A stretch of DNA of 64,000 nt. Source: Anthostomella pinea (taxonomy: Eukaryota > Ascomycota > Sordariomycetes > Xylariales > Xylariaceae). Positions 23,223 through 34,231 of the stretch are shown piece by piece; position 1 is the first letter of the stretch; the number at the start of each line of letters is the position of its first letter. The notes under the pieces were generated by a model that did no database searches, was not told the origin of the DNA, and was given only the letters and a program-made list of their open reading frames with translations. The position numbers and the translations under genes are program-made. The stretch is taken from positions 4,030,001-4,094,000 of the forward strand of contig CAUWAG010000007.1 in the NCBI GenBank assembly GCA_963556695.1, read 5' to 3'.

Positions 23223-24253
23223 TACACTGACCCACCATAAGTCTCCGAGCATCCCTACATTTAAACCAAAATGCCCTATCTTTACACTTTTATAACTAGA
23301 GACCTATATCTTTTAAAAATAAGGTATTATAGGTAACTAATTCTCCAATATTAAATTTATAGGCCATTAAAATGCGAGAAAATGGATATATAAAAGTAAA
23401 CTTTTAAAATGAAAAATATCAAAATTTGTCAGATGTAGGATCCCAGATATGGTGCCCTTAGGTGCAGTACCCACTAGGGGGCTGTCAAGGGAATAGTGGA
23501 TACACCCTGGCATGGTGCAGTATGGTATTTAGCTGTAGATTAGCCCTGCCGAGCATACTTGAGAATGACAACAACATTTGCAACGACTGCTCACACCCCC
23601 AAGGCTTGTGACCCTTCTAGAATCTCACAAATTTAATAAAGCTATATAAAATGTTAAAAATGTGACGGTCTGACCTTCTGGAAGTCTGTCAACCCATCAG
23701 GGTGGCCTGTGCGCAGCATCACATGACCTGGCGCACAAGACGTGTGGCCACAACTGTACTAGGCTAGGTAATAGTGGGGCGGATGGAAGGATCATTAATC
23801 CCACCAGAATGGGCTGACGGGTCAGATCCTTCTTTCCCTCCCCACCAAGAGATTCTTACACGTAGGTAGTGCAATCAGGACTTTTATGTACTCATCCTAT
23901 TTACGCGTCATGACAAAAAAAACATTCTACGTTATAATAAAGTCATGTACTATTTCTTAACGTGTAGTCTACTTATATTCTATAGTTTTTCACTTAAATG
24001 AATTTTTAAAAATCAATTATCTTAAAAGGTTATTTTATCAAAAACTTTACTTTTAAAAAGGTAATATTTACTACCATTATCTTCGAGACATATAATTTCT
24101 TAAATAAGCCATTTTATTATTCTTATAAGTTTAACCATATGTTCTATAAGTAGTTAAGTTGTATTTATTTTCCTTGATTTACTACGATAGCGTAAAGTTG
24201 GGGTGTTTTGGTGTAAAATAAGGATGCTCAGAGACTTATGGCCGGGGAGTGTA
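23223..24253. mobile_element. TIR-bounded degenerate DNA-transposon relic
   Basis: The ends are about 62-bp imperfect inverted repeats (23223-23285 and 24193-24253). Both begin TACACT and share CATAAGTCTCYGAGCATCC. TA at each extremity fits a Tc1/mariner-type target. The interior is AT-rich with an island of balanced composition (about 23431-23890) that may be a separate insertion. No transposase can be read. Confidence 0.5.
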
Positions 24254-24475
24254 GCAGTAAAGCCGCGGAAGCGGCGTTCCCTGCTGCCATCTAGGTATAA
24301 CTAGACTAAAAAGTCATAGATAGAAATACTTTAGGCTGCGTATATATTAGGTGTAGTAGTAAGTATTATTGTCGATATTTCTTTCCGTTCTTACTTTAAT
24401 TCTCCCATCAGTAGCAACAGAGCCGTGAAAGCGGCGTCGCCTGTCGCCAGCTAGGTACAGCTAGACCAACCAGTC
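24251..24475. repeat. Pair of about 65-bp direct repeats, 160 bp apart
   Basis: 24251-24315 and 24411-24475 share GTAGCARYARAGCCGYGRAA, then GCGGCG and CTAGGTAYARCTAGAC in the same spacing, and both end in AGTCA. The left copy is richer in A/T, as if more affected by RIP. Small hairpins (GCGCGGAGCGC, GCTACGAAGTAGC) follow near 24500. Family unknown. Confidence 0.5.
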
Positions 24476-25685
24476 ACACGTAAACCTACACGCAAAATGC
24501 GCGGAGCGCATTAAGAAGCTACGAAGTAGCTATTTGAATTAACGTAGATTTTAACGTCAATTCAACCAACATGTTGATATCCGTTGAGTTGGTCGGAACC
24601 CTGGCCGGACACCGAGTAGCAACCACTAGCACGCCCGCTAATAGCAGTGATGGCACCGCCAAGGTCGGACAGAGCAGCCAGCCATGCAGGTGACACTGAA
24701 ATGTTCTGTACTACCCAGTGCAAGTTCATTTTTACTCTTAATTATCCATTATTTTGAACCCACCTCGGTTCGCTGCCGTGCCCAGGGTCGCGACTAGATC
24801 ATGCAGGCACCCGATGCCGAGGAACGCTGCCTGCGTAAACTTCCGCTCGCCGACGTAGACAGTTCAATACTATCGACGTATCTGATGGCTGTACTGAAAA
24901 ATAAGGTGTAGGGTATGTAGTCATAGCTGGAGCCAGAAGAAGCACGGTCAAACAACAGGGGCTACAGCCGCTCTGTGTCCTGGTTGGAAGAAAGGCAAGC
25001 TATCTATTGGCAAACGGTGCCAATATGAGATATGGTACTCGGTTTGAAATGCCACTCATCCCTTGGGGTAGAATGTGAGGTTGCGAATGTGAGGTTGCGA
25101 ATGTGAGGTTGCGAATGTGAATGATATTGCAGTTTGGCTCCCCCGTAGTTCGTGGGACATGTATCTTGAGCTTCCTATTACGCACCTAAATAGTCTGTTT
25201 GCCATAATAGAATCGGCGGCCTTGTCCACACGGCATAATCAATAGCCTGTATTGTGTCGAGATTCCAAAAAGAGAAGACACTGGTGTCACCAACACGTGA
25301 GTTTGAGTTGTTGGTTCCGCAAACCACCAAGCGCTCAATCATGGCTTGCGCCTTGGGGAGCATCGACGGACTGCCGCTTGAATGGAACACGATAACCGGG
25401 AATATAGTGTTGTCGGACGTTATCCTTCGCGTTCTCCAGATTGGAATGGAGTGTTGTAACCAAGATCTCTATACGCTGTATGTGCTGATGAGCCACGGTT
25501 TCCGTGTCGGGAATGCTGCGCTGATGAATACTTGTGAGGTGGGCGCATCTGCCTCATCCTCCGAATTCGAGATACTGTCTGTTGCCGTGAGCTCGCGTGA
25601 GGTGAGAGGTGTGTAAGAGAACATTTCGCGATCGCGTGCGCTAAATTACACAAGAGACCCGGTGCTGACCTGAACACCGTTAGGC
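24476..25685. other. No confident gene; small tandem repeat
   Basis: Transition from transposon block to normal DNA. The only clear structure is a 14-bp tandem repeat (GAATGTGAGGTTGC, 3.7 units, 25071-25122). Short open frames at 25254-25616 (plus) and 25178-25677 (minus) have no recognisable domain. Confidence 0.5.
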
Positions 25686-26105
25686 ATGCTGAAAATTGGC
25701 ATCTGGATCGTGAGGTGCGGCATGAAGGCAGGGAATGTTTGCTGCCAAAGGGGAGATGGCTCGCGCTGTGGCAATGAGACCTCGCTTTTCGACTTCAGAT
25801 CGGGTTATATTAAGGCTGTTCTCAACGGCTATGGGAAAAGCCGCTTGACTGATTATGTCGCTGCGGGCAAGGTGGTCTCGGGGACTTCGACGGCCCCATC
25901 GCCTTCGGCAGTGTTGACGAGCTTGCAGAAAAGCGCAACTGTCATCATCCAGGCAAGCTCATCGACTGACTCGATGTCGAGTCCCAGCTCCAGCTCCCGT
26001 GGTATCTCTACTTCCAGCCCAAACCCAAGCTCGAGCTTCCCTCCAGCTGCAATAACAGTAAGCGCAGTCTTCGCCGTCCTCCTTGCCCTGAGTCCGGCGG
26101 CCTGA
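25686..26105 (+). CDS. Possible last exon of a surface or membrane protein
   Basis: A reading frame with a small Cys cluster (NVCCQRGDGSRCGNET), then a Ser/Pro/Thr-rich stretch, and a hydrophobic C-terminal segment (AITVSAVFAVLLAL). This is the layout of many fungal cell-surface proteins with a secreted Cys-rich part, a Ser/Thr-rich linker and a membrane anchor. The first 14 residues look like intron or junction sequence, so the true exon probably starts near 25720, but no upstream exon with a signal peptide could be found. It may be a remnant. Function unknown. Confidence 0.35.
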   Translation: MLKIGIWIVRCGMKAGNVCCQRGDGSRCGNETSLFDFRSGYIKAVLNGYGKSRLTDYVAAGKVVSGTSTAPSPSAVLTSLQKSATVIIQASSSTDSMSSPSSSSRGISTSSPNPSSSFPPAAITVSAVFAVLLALSPAA

Positions 26106-26743
26106 CATTCTCCTGGTTGAGGCTGAAGAAGAAGAAGGCGAAGGAGTTCAAAGGACCTGTCCAACCACCACCAACAGCTCCTGTATACACGGCACGGCAG
26201 CCAAATCAACAGACATATTAGGGCTACACTTATAGAACACGACAATGTCAACGCGCCGCTGCCGAGGAGTTGCTATCCTCACCAGGAGATCGGAGATCCG
26301 TGGCCGAGTGAGCTACCCGCCGGCAGGACCATCGGCCACGGGCTGCCATCTGCGACTGGTTCACAAGCGGGGACTTCCACAGCGTGGAGTCTGCCAGCGG
26401 AGTCCAGGCCGATGGATTGGAAGAGCGGTGGCACCCCTAGGTATTTTCTGGGAAGGTTTCTGTGACGTTCAATGAGTAATGAGGTTCACTCAACGGCGCG
26501 AAAGTAGAGGGAAGGCGAAGCCAATATGCCTTCGTGTTGAATGCGTGGAATGGGGCATCAACGTCTGCAGTGGGCGCTTCTGCGGATCTCCGTATAGGTC
26601 GCGTAGACCGAATTGCGACACGGAATGTGATCTTCGTCGTATCTCACGTACGGGAATTTTGAAGAGACATTGCTCAACTTCAAGGACCTTTTGGTTTTGC
26701 TCTTCCCTAGTAGAGAAGACTCGCATTCCCAAGCTGGGGCTGC

Positions 26744-28928
26744 TTAGTCTTGTTCTTGAACGATCTGGAGCGCCTCAAATACAATATTCGCCAAGTCATG
26801 CAGTGTATCGTGTATGCTGCTTCGCCAAAATGTGAGCACGCGGCTCTTCTGAAGCGGGTAAGCTGAGTCCGCACGATGAACCGAGAGGAGGAGCCGGGAT
26901 GCGAAGTATTGGATGATATGCTCGACATCCTGGCCATTTCCCTGGAAATCAGGGAACGCCTTAGCGAACGGGAATTGCGTCAAGTGTTCTGGGGTCAGTC
27001 TGTCCTCCTTAGTGAAGATTACGACCAGTTTCGCGGTCGGCACTTGGCTGTTGTTAAGCAGATATTCCCAGATGTTCAACTGGACGCTCATCGACTCCCC
27101 TTCGCGCTATTGCTCAGCATCGGGCTGTATGATAGATCGAGAGTGAAGATGATGACGTCTAGGCCAGGATAGGCATGGGCCCATTTTTTGCGCTCGACCG
27201 GCACTCCCCCGGGGTCTATGAAGGTGTAGGTTTGTCCGTTAATACTAAAAGTCGATTCGTTCAATCCTAGACTTATGACCGGAACGCGTCGAATGTCTTC
27301 AAGTATTGGGATGTAATCCGCCCGAGCTATGCGACGGATCGAATCAAGGAAGCTGACAACATGTCAAATAAGTTTTTGGTGAGATTGCCGGTAACACCCA
27401 ACGCGTGGCCCCAATGTGATCCAGATGCTGGCGAAGTGCTGCGAATGTATGGGACGAAGAATTGGCACTTACTATTCCATGAATTCGGGATCGTTGCATT
27501 TGACCATCTCTTGCGCAACCATGGTTCGGATTTCGGACGAATTCCAGATTTCCAACTCGATTAGCAGCTCACCACGGTTTTCCAACTCTCCGACAACTTC
27601 CTCGAGGGTGTAATTATTGAAATATCTCAAGACCGTATCGACCCTGGCGTCACGTAGAAGTCCGACCAGCTTCAGGACACAACGGCTGGCATGCGACAAA
27701 ATGACAGGTCTACACATCAGACGGTGTTTGGTATCGTACTGATCGAGTTTAGCCATGATAGCTTTCACAAGCGTGCTCTTCCCGCTAGCTGAAATCCCTG
27801 CAAGAAGTACTCGCATGACCTTTTCGGGTTTGCGCGACCCAGCGCCCGTTATATGATTCGGTTCGCGAACAGGCGTCATGTAGACGTTCCTCTGACGGTT
27901 TGGCGTTCTCCGCTGCGAAGACGACACGCTTTCCGCTTTGAACCACGAGGTTTGACGCTGTCCTGTCGTAGCTAGGCGGGGATGTAGAGACTGACGAGAG
28001 TGTATGATTATAGGAAGCTTCAAGGTCTCTTCCCGTTGTTGTCCAGTGGCGTCAGTCTGTGCTCCTGGCTTCACGGTACTGGTAGTGGTAGCGGCATCAT
28101 TGTCTAGCGTGACTTCAAATCCATTCGTGATGTATCTCCCCAACCGGCTCTGACGTGCTCCCATGGTACTGATGCTCAGGATCGAACGAGCGTCAGCCCA
28201 GATAGCATTTACCATGTTTGACCTAGTTGCCATTCGGTACACCTTCGATGTGAAAACCTCGCGGTCGAAGTCGAAAATTGTCTTGATCGCGCTTAGGTCC
28301 TGCGTCCAGGCACTACGGCTTGTACCACTGGACTCTGAATCTCTCAGCCAAAGAAGAGATGATGTGTCGTCTTTGACCTGTGAGAATATTCTACGCGATT
28401 CATCGCTCTGGAGGAGGTCATGCTGTTCGAAAATGGTACGGCTGTGGTCCTTAGCTTGCTTTCGCCAAATATGTCGTCGGAGAATTGGACTAACCATTGT
28501 AGTGACGTGAGAAGGAGGTTGAGCGCGTTCATCTGGTTGTTGAGCATCTCAAAATATTCGTTCATTTCCGGGTCGTGCCATAATAGGTTGAATTTGCTCG
28601 AATTAGAAAGCCCGTTGGCCTCGTTCCGCTGTAGAGCAGATACACGCTCGTCGAGAACGAAGACGAGCTCATCACAGCATTTCAAAAAGACGGAAAGATC
28701 ACTGGCAAGTTGCTTGTGCGTTGCAGCAGCTGAGCTGCCGCAAGCCAAGTCAGCGACATTATTGAGCGCGGCTTTGAGCGTCGACAGGTGTCCGATGAGT
28801 AGGTTGACCTTGAGATCCGTGATCTGGTATCTGGCTCGCATGTCCGAGAGGGATTTAACGCTTTTGGTGTTGGCAGTAACGATGCCGAGGATCGCACTTG
28901 AAAGCCCAATGACCGAAGCCGGATCCAT
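26744..28928 (-). pseudogene. HeLo-like N-domain fused to a divergent G-alpha GTPase, damaged
   Basis: The start is the ATG at 28928 (CACCATGG context). Exons are 28928-28495, 28441-27473 and 27427-26744, with introns of 53 and 45 nt; the first join gives LQCRTIFEQH. The N-terminus (MDPASVIGLSSAILGIVTAN) resembles the fungal N-terminal domain of STAND/NLR-type proteins (HeLo-like). The C-terminal half is G-alpha-like: P-loop AGISASGKST, switch II FIDPGGVPVERKKW (DVGGQRSERKKW in true G-alpha), and IFTKEDRL in the NKxD position. No myristoylation signal is visible. Exon 3 carries an in-frame TGA (27364-27366) and a frame change near 27100-27115, so the gene is probably inactive. An alternative 45-nt intron could splice out the TGA but would also remove conserved-looking residues. 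Confidence 0.65.
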
Positions 28929-29760
28929 GGTGCTCACTGCAGGCGACTACGCTGATTGAGGGTCGCCTGTGTCCGTACTCATCTCATCACCGTCTCGCAG
29001 TCGAAGAGCTTCGTCAATTGAACGATAGGAACCTCGGGCTATATGTTCAGGGGTATGTAGTTCTTCGAGATACCTCTGTTCGGACGGGCGCGGACCTGGC
29101 GTACAATGTGACAACCGGCGTAGCTAGAAGACTGCCTACCGGAGAGCCTCGGGCGCAGCGACGGTCCATTCGGTAAGATTGCTGGACATTTCCCTGTTCA
29201 AGGGTCACCGTGAGAGCCTGCGCCCCTTAAGGGGGGTCACATTTATACCGTAGCATAATCGCGGGGCTTGCAGGTCCAGTCATCATACCGTGCCTGCATC
29301 CACTGCGAGACCGTAAGCAGCGTCGCAGGACCAGTGATCTCTTGGATTTCAGGTACTTCATCGCGACTATCTCGGGCACCTTCGCGGACGAGAAGCGGCA
29401 CATCTCCTCGTCAGGCATTATGCTTCCAGTCTCGCCAGCATCGCCCGCTCCATTGTCAAATGCTATTGAGCCATACCTAGTCTCAGGCATGATTCATGAG
29501 CAATGAGATCGAGAGGCTCTCATGTCATCCTTCTCATTCCATAACTCTCATTGTGTCCCGCGTGGCTGACCGAACCTTGAAACCCAGAAGATATCGTGCG
29601 GTTAGCAGCTTAGCGTCAGTTGTTGAAGGGCTAAGCATCTCGTAAAAATGCCCCTAAACAAGTGGATAGATACTGAGGCCTGAATATCAAAACGATTTCG
29701 CCAATGTCGAGAGCCGTGAAGGGTTTATATAGTAGATCTAGACAGAGACATATAGGCTGC
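28929..29760. other. Intergenic, nothing recognised
   Basis: The space lies between the 5' end of the G-alpha-like gene and the 3' end of the RNase T2 gene. Open frames here are short, without start context or domains. Confidence 0.5.
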
Positions 29761-31251
29761 CTACACGCTCTGCCACTGCAGCTGCAACGTAGTCCCATGG
29801 CTGCCCTCGGCCGCATAAACCGTCCCCTGCGTCGACCCGCTCGGCACCGAGTCCGCAAACCAGTCGTCCGCACCCGCAGCCGAATTCAGCAGGGCCGACC
29901 CCTCCGCCGCGAACACGCCCGGGGACTCGACGCTCGACGCGCACGTCAGCGACCCCGACGCCGCCGAGCAGTCGCCCTTGCTCGTGCTGAGCGAGAACCC
30001 GCTGCCCGAGGATGTCGCGGTGAAGGTCGCGCACGTGCCAGTCGTGTACCACGTCCCGCCCGAGATCAGACAGCCCTTGGTAGATCCGCCCGTGACGGCA
30101 TTGAGGTAGCCCTTGCCGGCGAACACGCCGCCTGTGGCCGTGGGCGACGGACCCCCGGTAGTGGTCGTTGTCGTGGTCGGTGGCGTGGTGCCCGTGCCCT
30201 TGGGCAGGTACTTCACCCCCGTGCTCGGACATCCGCCGTCATCACTACTATCGGGACTAGCGGGCACCCACTCGCCCGTGATGGCATTGCCGCGGACGTT
30301 GAAGTAGTAATATACTTGCTCGACAGCACTAGAAGTGCAGCCGATGTAGACCTCCTCGCCGCCGTGGTTCTTGGATAGCGCGGCCTGAATGGCGGCGAGC
30401 GTGTAGGTCTTGGTGCTGCTGGGCGTGATGCCAGCCGCTGCGAGCCACTCGTAGGTCGGCAGCGACTTGAAGAGGCTGACGGTTAGGTTGAAGAAGTAGG
30501 GCACTTCCTCTGTGGGCTGGTAGCTGGTGAAGCAGGCGGGCGCCAGGGTTGAGACGCAGGTGCCGTGCTTGCCCCATTCGCTGGGAGGAAGGTGTCAGTA
30601 AATTACATGTTCGAATGATTCATTGCGGTAGCCGGAGAAGCCCTGAAGAGATGGCCATTGCATAATACATACTGCTCCCAGAACTCCTCCCCAGTGCTGT
30701 CATTCGGCAGCCAGTCGTCAAGCAAATTAGAGTCAGCAATTACTTCTTTTAGATGTTTTGTGGAGTAAAATGGAGTCGTAATGCGTGTCTCGGGAGCATA
30801 TGACAGACTAGAAGAGGAAATTCGCGCCCTGGACATGGCCATATGGGGAAATAAGAGACTCGAAAATATACATACAAGTCTTCATGTAATCCAACAGGTC
30901 CCCGTCGCCGGCGGCGGTCAGGATGGCCGAGATGTTGGTGTAGGCGCGCTTGCTGTCGCAGGTCGAGTCGTATGTGCCGTCGCAGTGATCAGGCCACAGG
31001 CCGTGGATGGTCCACGAGTCGGCCGGGCCGACGGCGGGCGCCGTGTCCCAGAATTGTGTTTGTAGCAGCGACCCGCCCGGCGAGTTGAAGCAGCACGTGT
31101 CGGTCACGGCCGTCGTGTTGTGGCACGAGAGCTGCGCCGCCGCCCCAGTGCTGGCGCACGTCTTGGGCGCGCCGGCGAGGGCGGGCGACGCGAGCTGGGA
31201 CACGCCTAGGAAACCTAGCAGGGCCGCCAACTTTGTGTGAGGGAGGGCCAT
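29761..31251 (-). CDS. Secreted ribonuclease T2 with C-terminal extension
   Basis: Extracellular endoribonuclease that cuts RNA through a 2',3'-cyclic phosphate. The start ATG (31251) gives a signal peptide (MALPHTKLAALLGFLG...). Exons are 31251-30876, 30715-30673 and 30580-29761, giving 412 residues. Both active-site blocks are present: SWTIHGLWPDHCDGTY (CAS-1) and EWGKHGTC (CAS-2). A Thr-rich linker (PTTTTTTTGGPSPTATGG) joins a C-terminal domain of the fungal RNase T2-like type (GCLISGGTWYTTGTCATF). Intron 2 (30581-30672) is ordinary. The first interruption (30716-30875) is a repeated element also found in the sedolisin gene. If its canonical AG (30743-30744) is used, exon 2 begins at 30742 and the protein gains 9 in-frame residues (421 in all). 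Confidence 0.9.
30716..30875 (-). repeat. Introner-like element copy 1, inside the RNase T2 gene
   Basis: This 160-bp insert is about 90% identical to 63168-63328. On the coding strand it starts GTATGTATAT like a splice donor and ends AATTTGCTTGACG. It splits a Tyr codon (T|AC) between DYMKT and WLPNDS of the RNase, and the coding sequence is exactly restored if the whole insert is removed. The element ends CG rather than AG. A canonical AG 27 nt upstream of its end would instead leave 9 codons (about IADSNLL) in frame. Confidence 0.8.
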
Positions 31252-32677
31252 GGTGACTGAGTCTGCTGCTGTTTCCGCGCTGCTGCTTTCATTGAGCAGA
31301 CGCTGACGGGCACTGGCCCTTATAATAATAGCAATAAGACAGCTCGCGGCGCACCAGGCCAAAACCACCTACCCGTTCGTGACCACATGATCATTGATGT
31401 GTGTGGACACGGCGATAAGTGGTAGTTGTACTGGTGGTGGCGTCCATGCCACCGATCGACAGGCACTAGCCAGGCGACCTTCTCCTTCAGGATTGAGTCA
31501 AGCTTCCTTTTTCCTGAATCCTGCTTCTCCCTGCCAGAAGTTATTAGAGCTTTTATTAAGCGCCGGGCGAATCACACCCCGCCGTGACGACTTCTCTCTT
31601 GGGCAACGTCGCATCCGCCGATCGACCTGCTTTGTTCGACCTGTTTAACGCAGCCCAGACCATCGTCGCACATTGATGGTGGTACTGGTCCCGGACTCCC
31701 GGCGGAAGTGCCCGCCAATCAGTTGGTTTATGCACGTTGTCTTGTCCATGGCCTGAGGCGCGGCCAGGTACAATCTCCGCGCTGTCCTATCCGCATCTAC
31801 CAGGAGAATGGCCCAATTGACGGTCGGATCCAGGACACGCAGTTTGATGAAGGTGCTTATGAATCATGACAGCCCAATGAGCCGTGAGAAGGAAGGCAGC
31901 TGAAAGACGTAATTGGCTGCTCTCTTGCAGTTCAATTCGACGCCGACTATAGTAGTCCCGGGGATCACGGTCCAATGGCAGTACAGTAACGGTCGGCATA
32001 CCACTCGACGTGAGAGCGCCGGCCCGTCTTCATCACGCTATACCAATTCCTGGAAGGTCTTGATGATGATTACGGTGCGATATGAGACGTATACGGAATA
32101 CATGCACATTAAGTCTACCTCGGAGTCATGTCATCATCAAGTCTGGCAGAGAGTACCTTGCAGAGAGAGCATTGGATCAATCCGCAAAGACGGTCAAGCT
32201 GAACATAATAGTCCCGGGGTCACGAGCAAGATCATCTCATAGGTATTACGCTGCATGTATCCGAGCTAGGTATGTGTTCTAGGTATCCAAGACCAGCACC
32301 AGCCCGCCATGCTTATGTACGCCAATGTGTTTAAGCTTCCCTCACATCAGGACGAAACCCCCATCACGGCCCCAGTGCGACCGAACTCCTTGAGGGCTCT
32401 CTTCTGGGCGCCTACCACGACTATGATCTTCTACATGCCGGGAATGTTCCTCCAACCCCGCAATCCCCTGACAGACATGTATCGAGGACCGTCTCCTGCG
32501 CGACTTGCCGCGGAAGACCCCCATCGCGGGAGCGAGCAAGTTCTCGCCCCAGCGCTTGAGCTCCCGGGCCGTGCTATCTCGGCTGCGACCCCGCTCACTC
32601 TCCCGGGCCGCACTGCTGTCTCGGCTACGCTCCCGGTACCCAGCCCGGCCGCGCTGCTCCGCCGCAGTCGTCTCTTT
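31252..32677. other. Intergenic, promoter side of RNase T2
   Basis: No gene is supported. The plus-strand frame at 32309-32902 overlaps the metalloprotease 3' end in antisense and has no domain. Confidence 0.5.
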
Positions 32678-34231
32678 CTAGGTGCTGGACTTGCGCACAA
32701 CGCCGACGTCGGTCCAGGCCTCGCGCACGATGGTGCCGGCGTCTGCGCCGAAGAGCTCCTCCGCCTTGTCGACCGTCACATCGGCAAACTGGATAAAGGT
32801 CACCTTGGCCGCCACCTGGCCGCTGTTCATCGTCTCCCACCAGATCTTGCCGGCTTTCTCCCAGCTGTGCGTGGTGTCAGCATCCCTTGCTCAGACAGGT
32901 GAAACCAACAGGGGCTCAACTGGGTACATACGAGTAACCACCAAACGCGACCGAGGCGAGGTAGAAAGCTTTGTTGGGAATACCTGAGTATAGGTGGACA
33001 CCGCCGTTATCGTCGTCGTAATTGCTCTCAAACTTTGAGAAGTTGTCCGGCTGGGGATCCTTGCCCTGCACTCGTCGTTAGGAAGATGGTTTTGATGCCG
33101 AGCTGTCATGTGGGAACTTACGAAACGAGGGTCGTCGTAGGCAGTCCCAGGCGCCTTCATGCTGCGGAGAGCAACCCCCTTCACGCCGGGCGCAAGACAG
33201 TCTTCGCCAATCAGCCAGTCGGCCTTGTCGGCAGTCTCGTTCTGTACGCGCTGCTTGACCATGATGCCAAAGACATCCGAGACGTGCTCGTTGAGGGCAC
33301 CGCTCTGGCCGGTGTAGTCAAGAGGCGAGGTGTATTCCGTGACAGCGTGCTTGGAGAAGTCAGTACGGTCCATGGGCTCAGCCCCTCGGGGCTGATAAGG
33401 AGTGGTCCAACTTACAGTGAGTTCGTGCCCGATGACATCGACAGCGCCCGTGAAGTTGGTCAGGAAGGTGGATCCGTCCCCGTACACCATCTGGGCGATC
33501 TCGGGGTCCCAGAAGGCGTTCTCGTATTTCTCGCCGAAGTGCACCGAGCTGATGACGTGCGCGTTCTTGTTGTCGATCGACTTCCAGTTGAAGATGTCGG
33601 CGTAGAAGCTGAGCACCTTGCCTGCATTGTCGTAGGCCTCGTTGACGGCCTCGTCCTTGCTGGCCTTTTGCCCCTCGACGCGAACGACCGTGCCGGGCAG
33701 GTCGGCCTCGTCTTGGTCGTTCTTGGCATCATACACGGCACGGTAGGTCTGCACCGTATGAGAGGGTGCCTCCTCTGTCGCCGCCAGCGTCTTCTGGTCT
33801 GAAGTGTCGCGCTTGAGGCCCTGTGACGTTACGTATTTGGCGTTGACTTTCTGGATGTGCTCGAGGTCTCGCTTGGCGCATGCACGGGTGTTCTCGTCGA
33901 CGTCCTCGGACTCGGCAATATGCTTCAGCATGTGGTTGGGGACGATGTTCTGACGAGGATGGGCAGCGGCCGCGCCTCGGGCGCCTCGAGGCAGGGTGAG
34001 CTCGGCGAAGCGCTTCGTGCGCTTGCCCGTGTACTTCTTGTGGTGGTCGAGGGCATGGCGAGCAGACTCGCGGGTAGGGGCGTCATTGTGCTCGCTGTCG
34101 CTGATGGCGCTGAGCAGGTAAGGGGGGACGACGAAGCAGACGTGGTGGTTGCGGGTTGCCATCTTGGATATGTTTTTGAAAGCTGGACGAAGAAGACTGA
34201 TCTGCTTGGTAAGACTACTAGGGGCGGACAT
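32678..34231 (-). CDS. M4 (thermolysin/protealysin-like) neutral metalloprotease
   Basis: Zinc endopeptidase. Exons are 34162 (or 34231)-33416, 33349-33122, 33065-32932 and 32864-32678, giving 431 residues from the ATG at 34162 (MATRNHHVCF); an in-frame ATG at 34231 would add 23. The first intron lies between HELT and HAVTEY, so splicing creates the HELTH zinc motif. The glutamate motif NEHVSDVFGIM follows, then DNGGVHLYSGIPN with the substrate-binding His. The start (CFVVPPYLLSAI) matches the protealysin-type short propeptide, and there is no classical signal peptide, as in bacterial protealysins. M4 peptidases are mainly bacterial and patchy in fungi, so an old horizontal origin is plausible, but the four fungal-type exons show long residence. 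Confidence 0.88.

Noticed and set aside
23661..23890. Possible LTR for the degenerate gypsy element (starts TGACGGTC)
   Set aside because: No second copy on the other side of the element and no matching inverted ends.
25254..25616. Possible upstream exon for the surface protein at 25686
   Set aside because: No signal peptide, no Cys pattern matching the family, and no splice signals that join it in frame.
32309..32902. Plus-strand open frame of 197 codons
   Set aside because: Antisense to the last exons of the M4 protease and composition-driven; no domain or start context.
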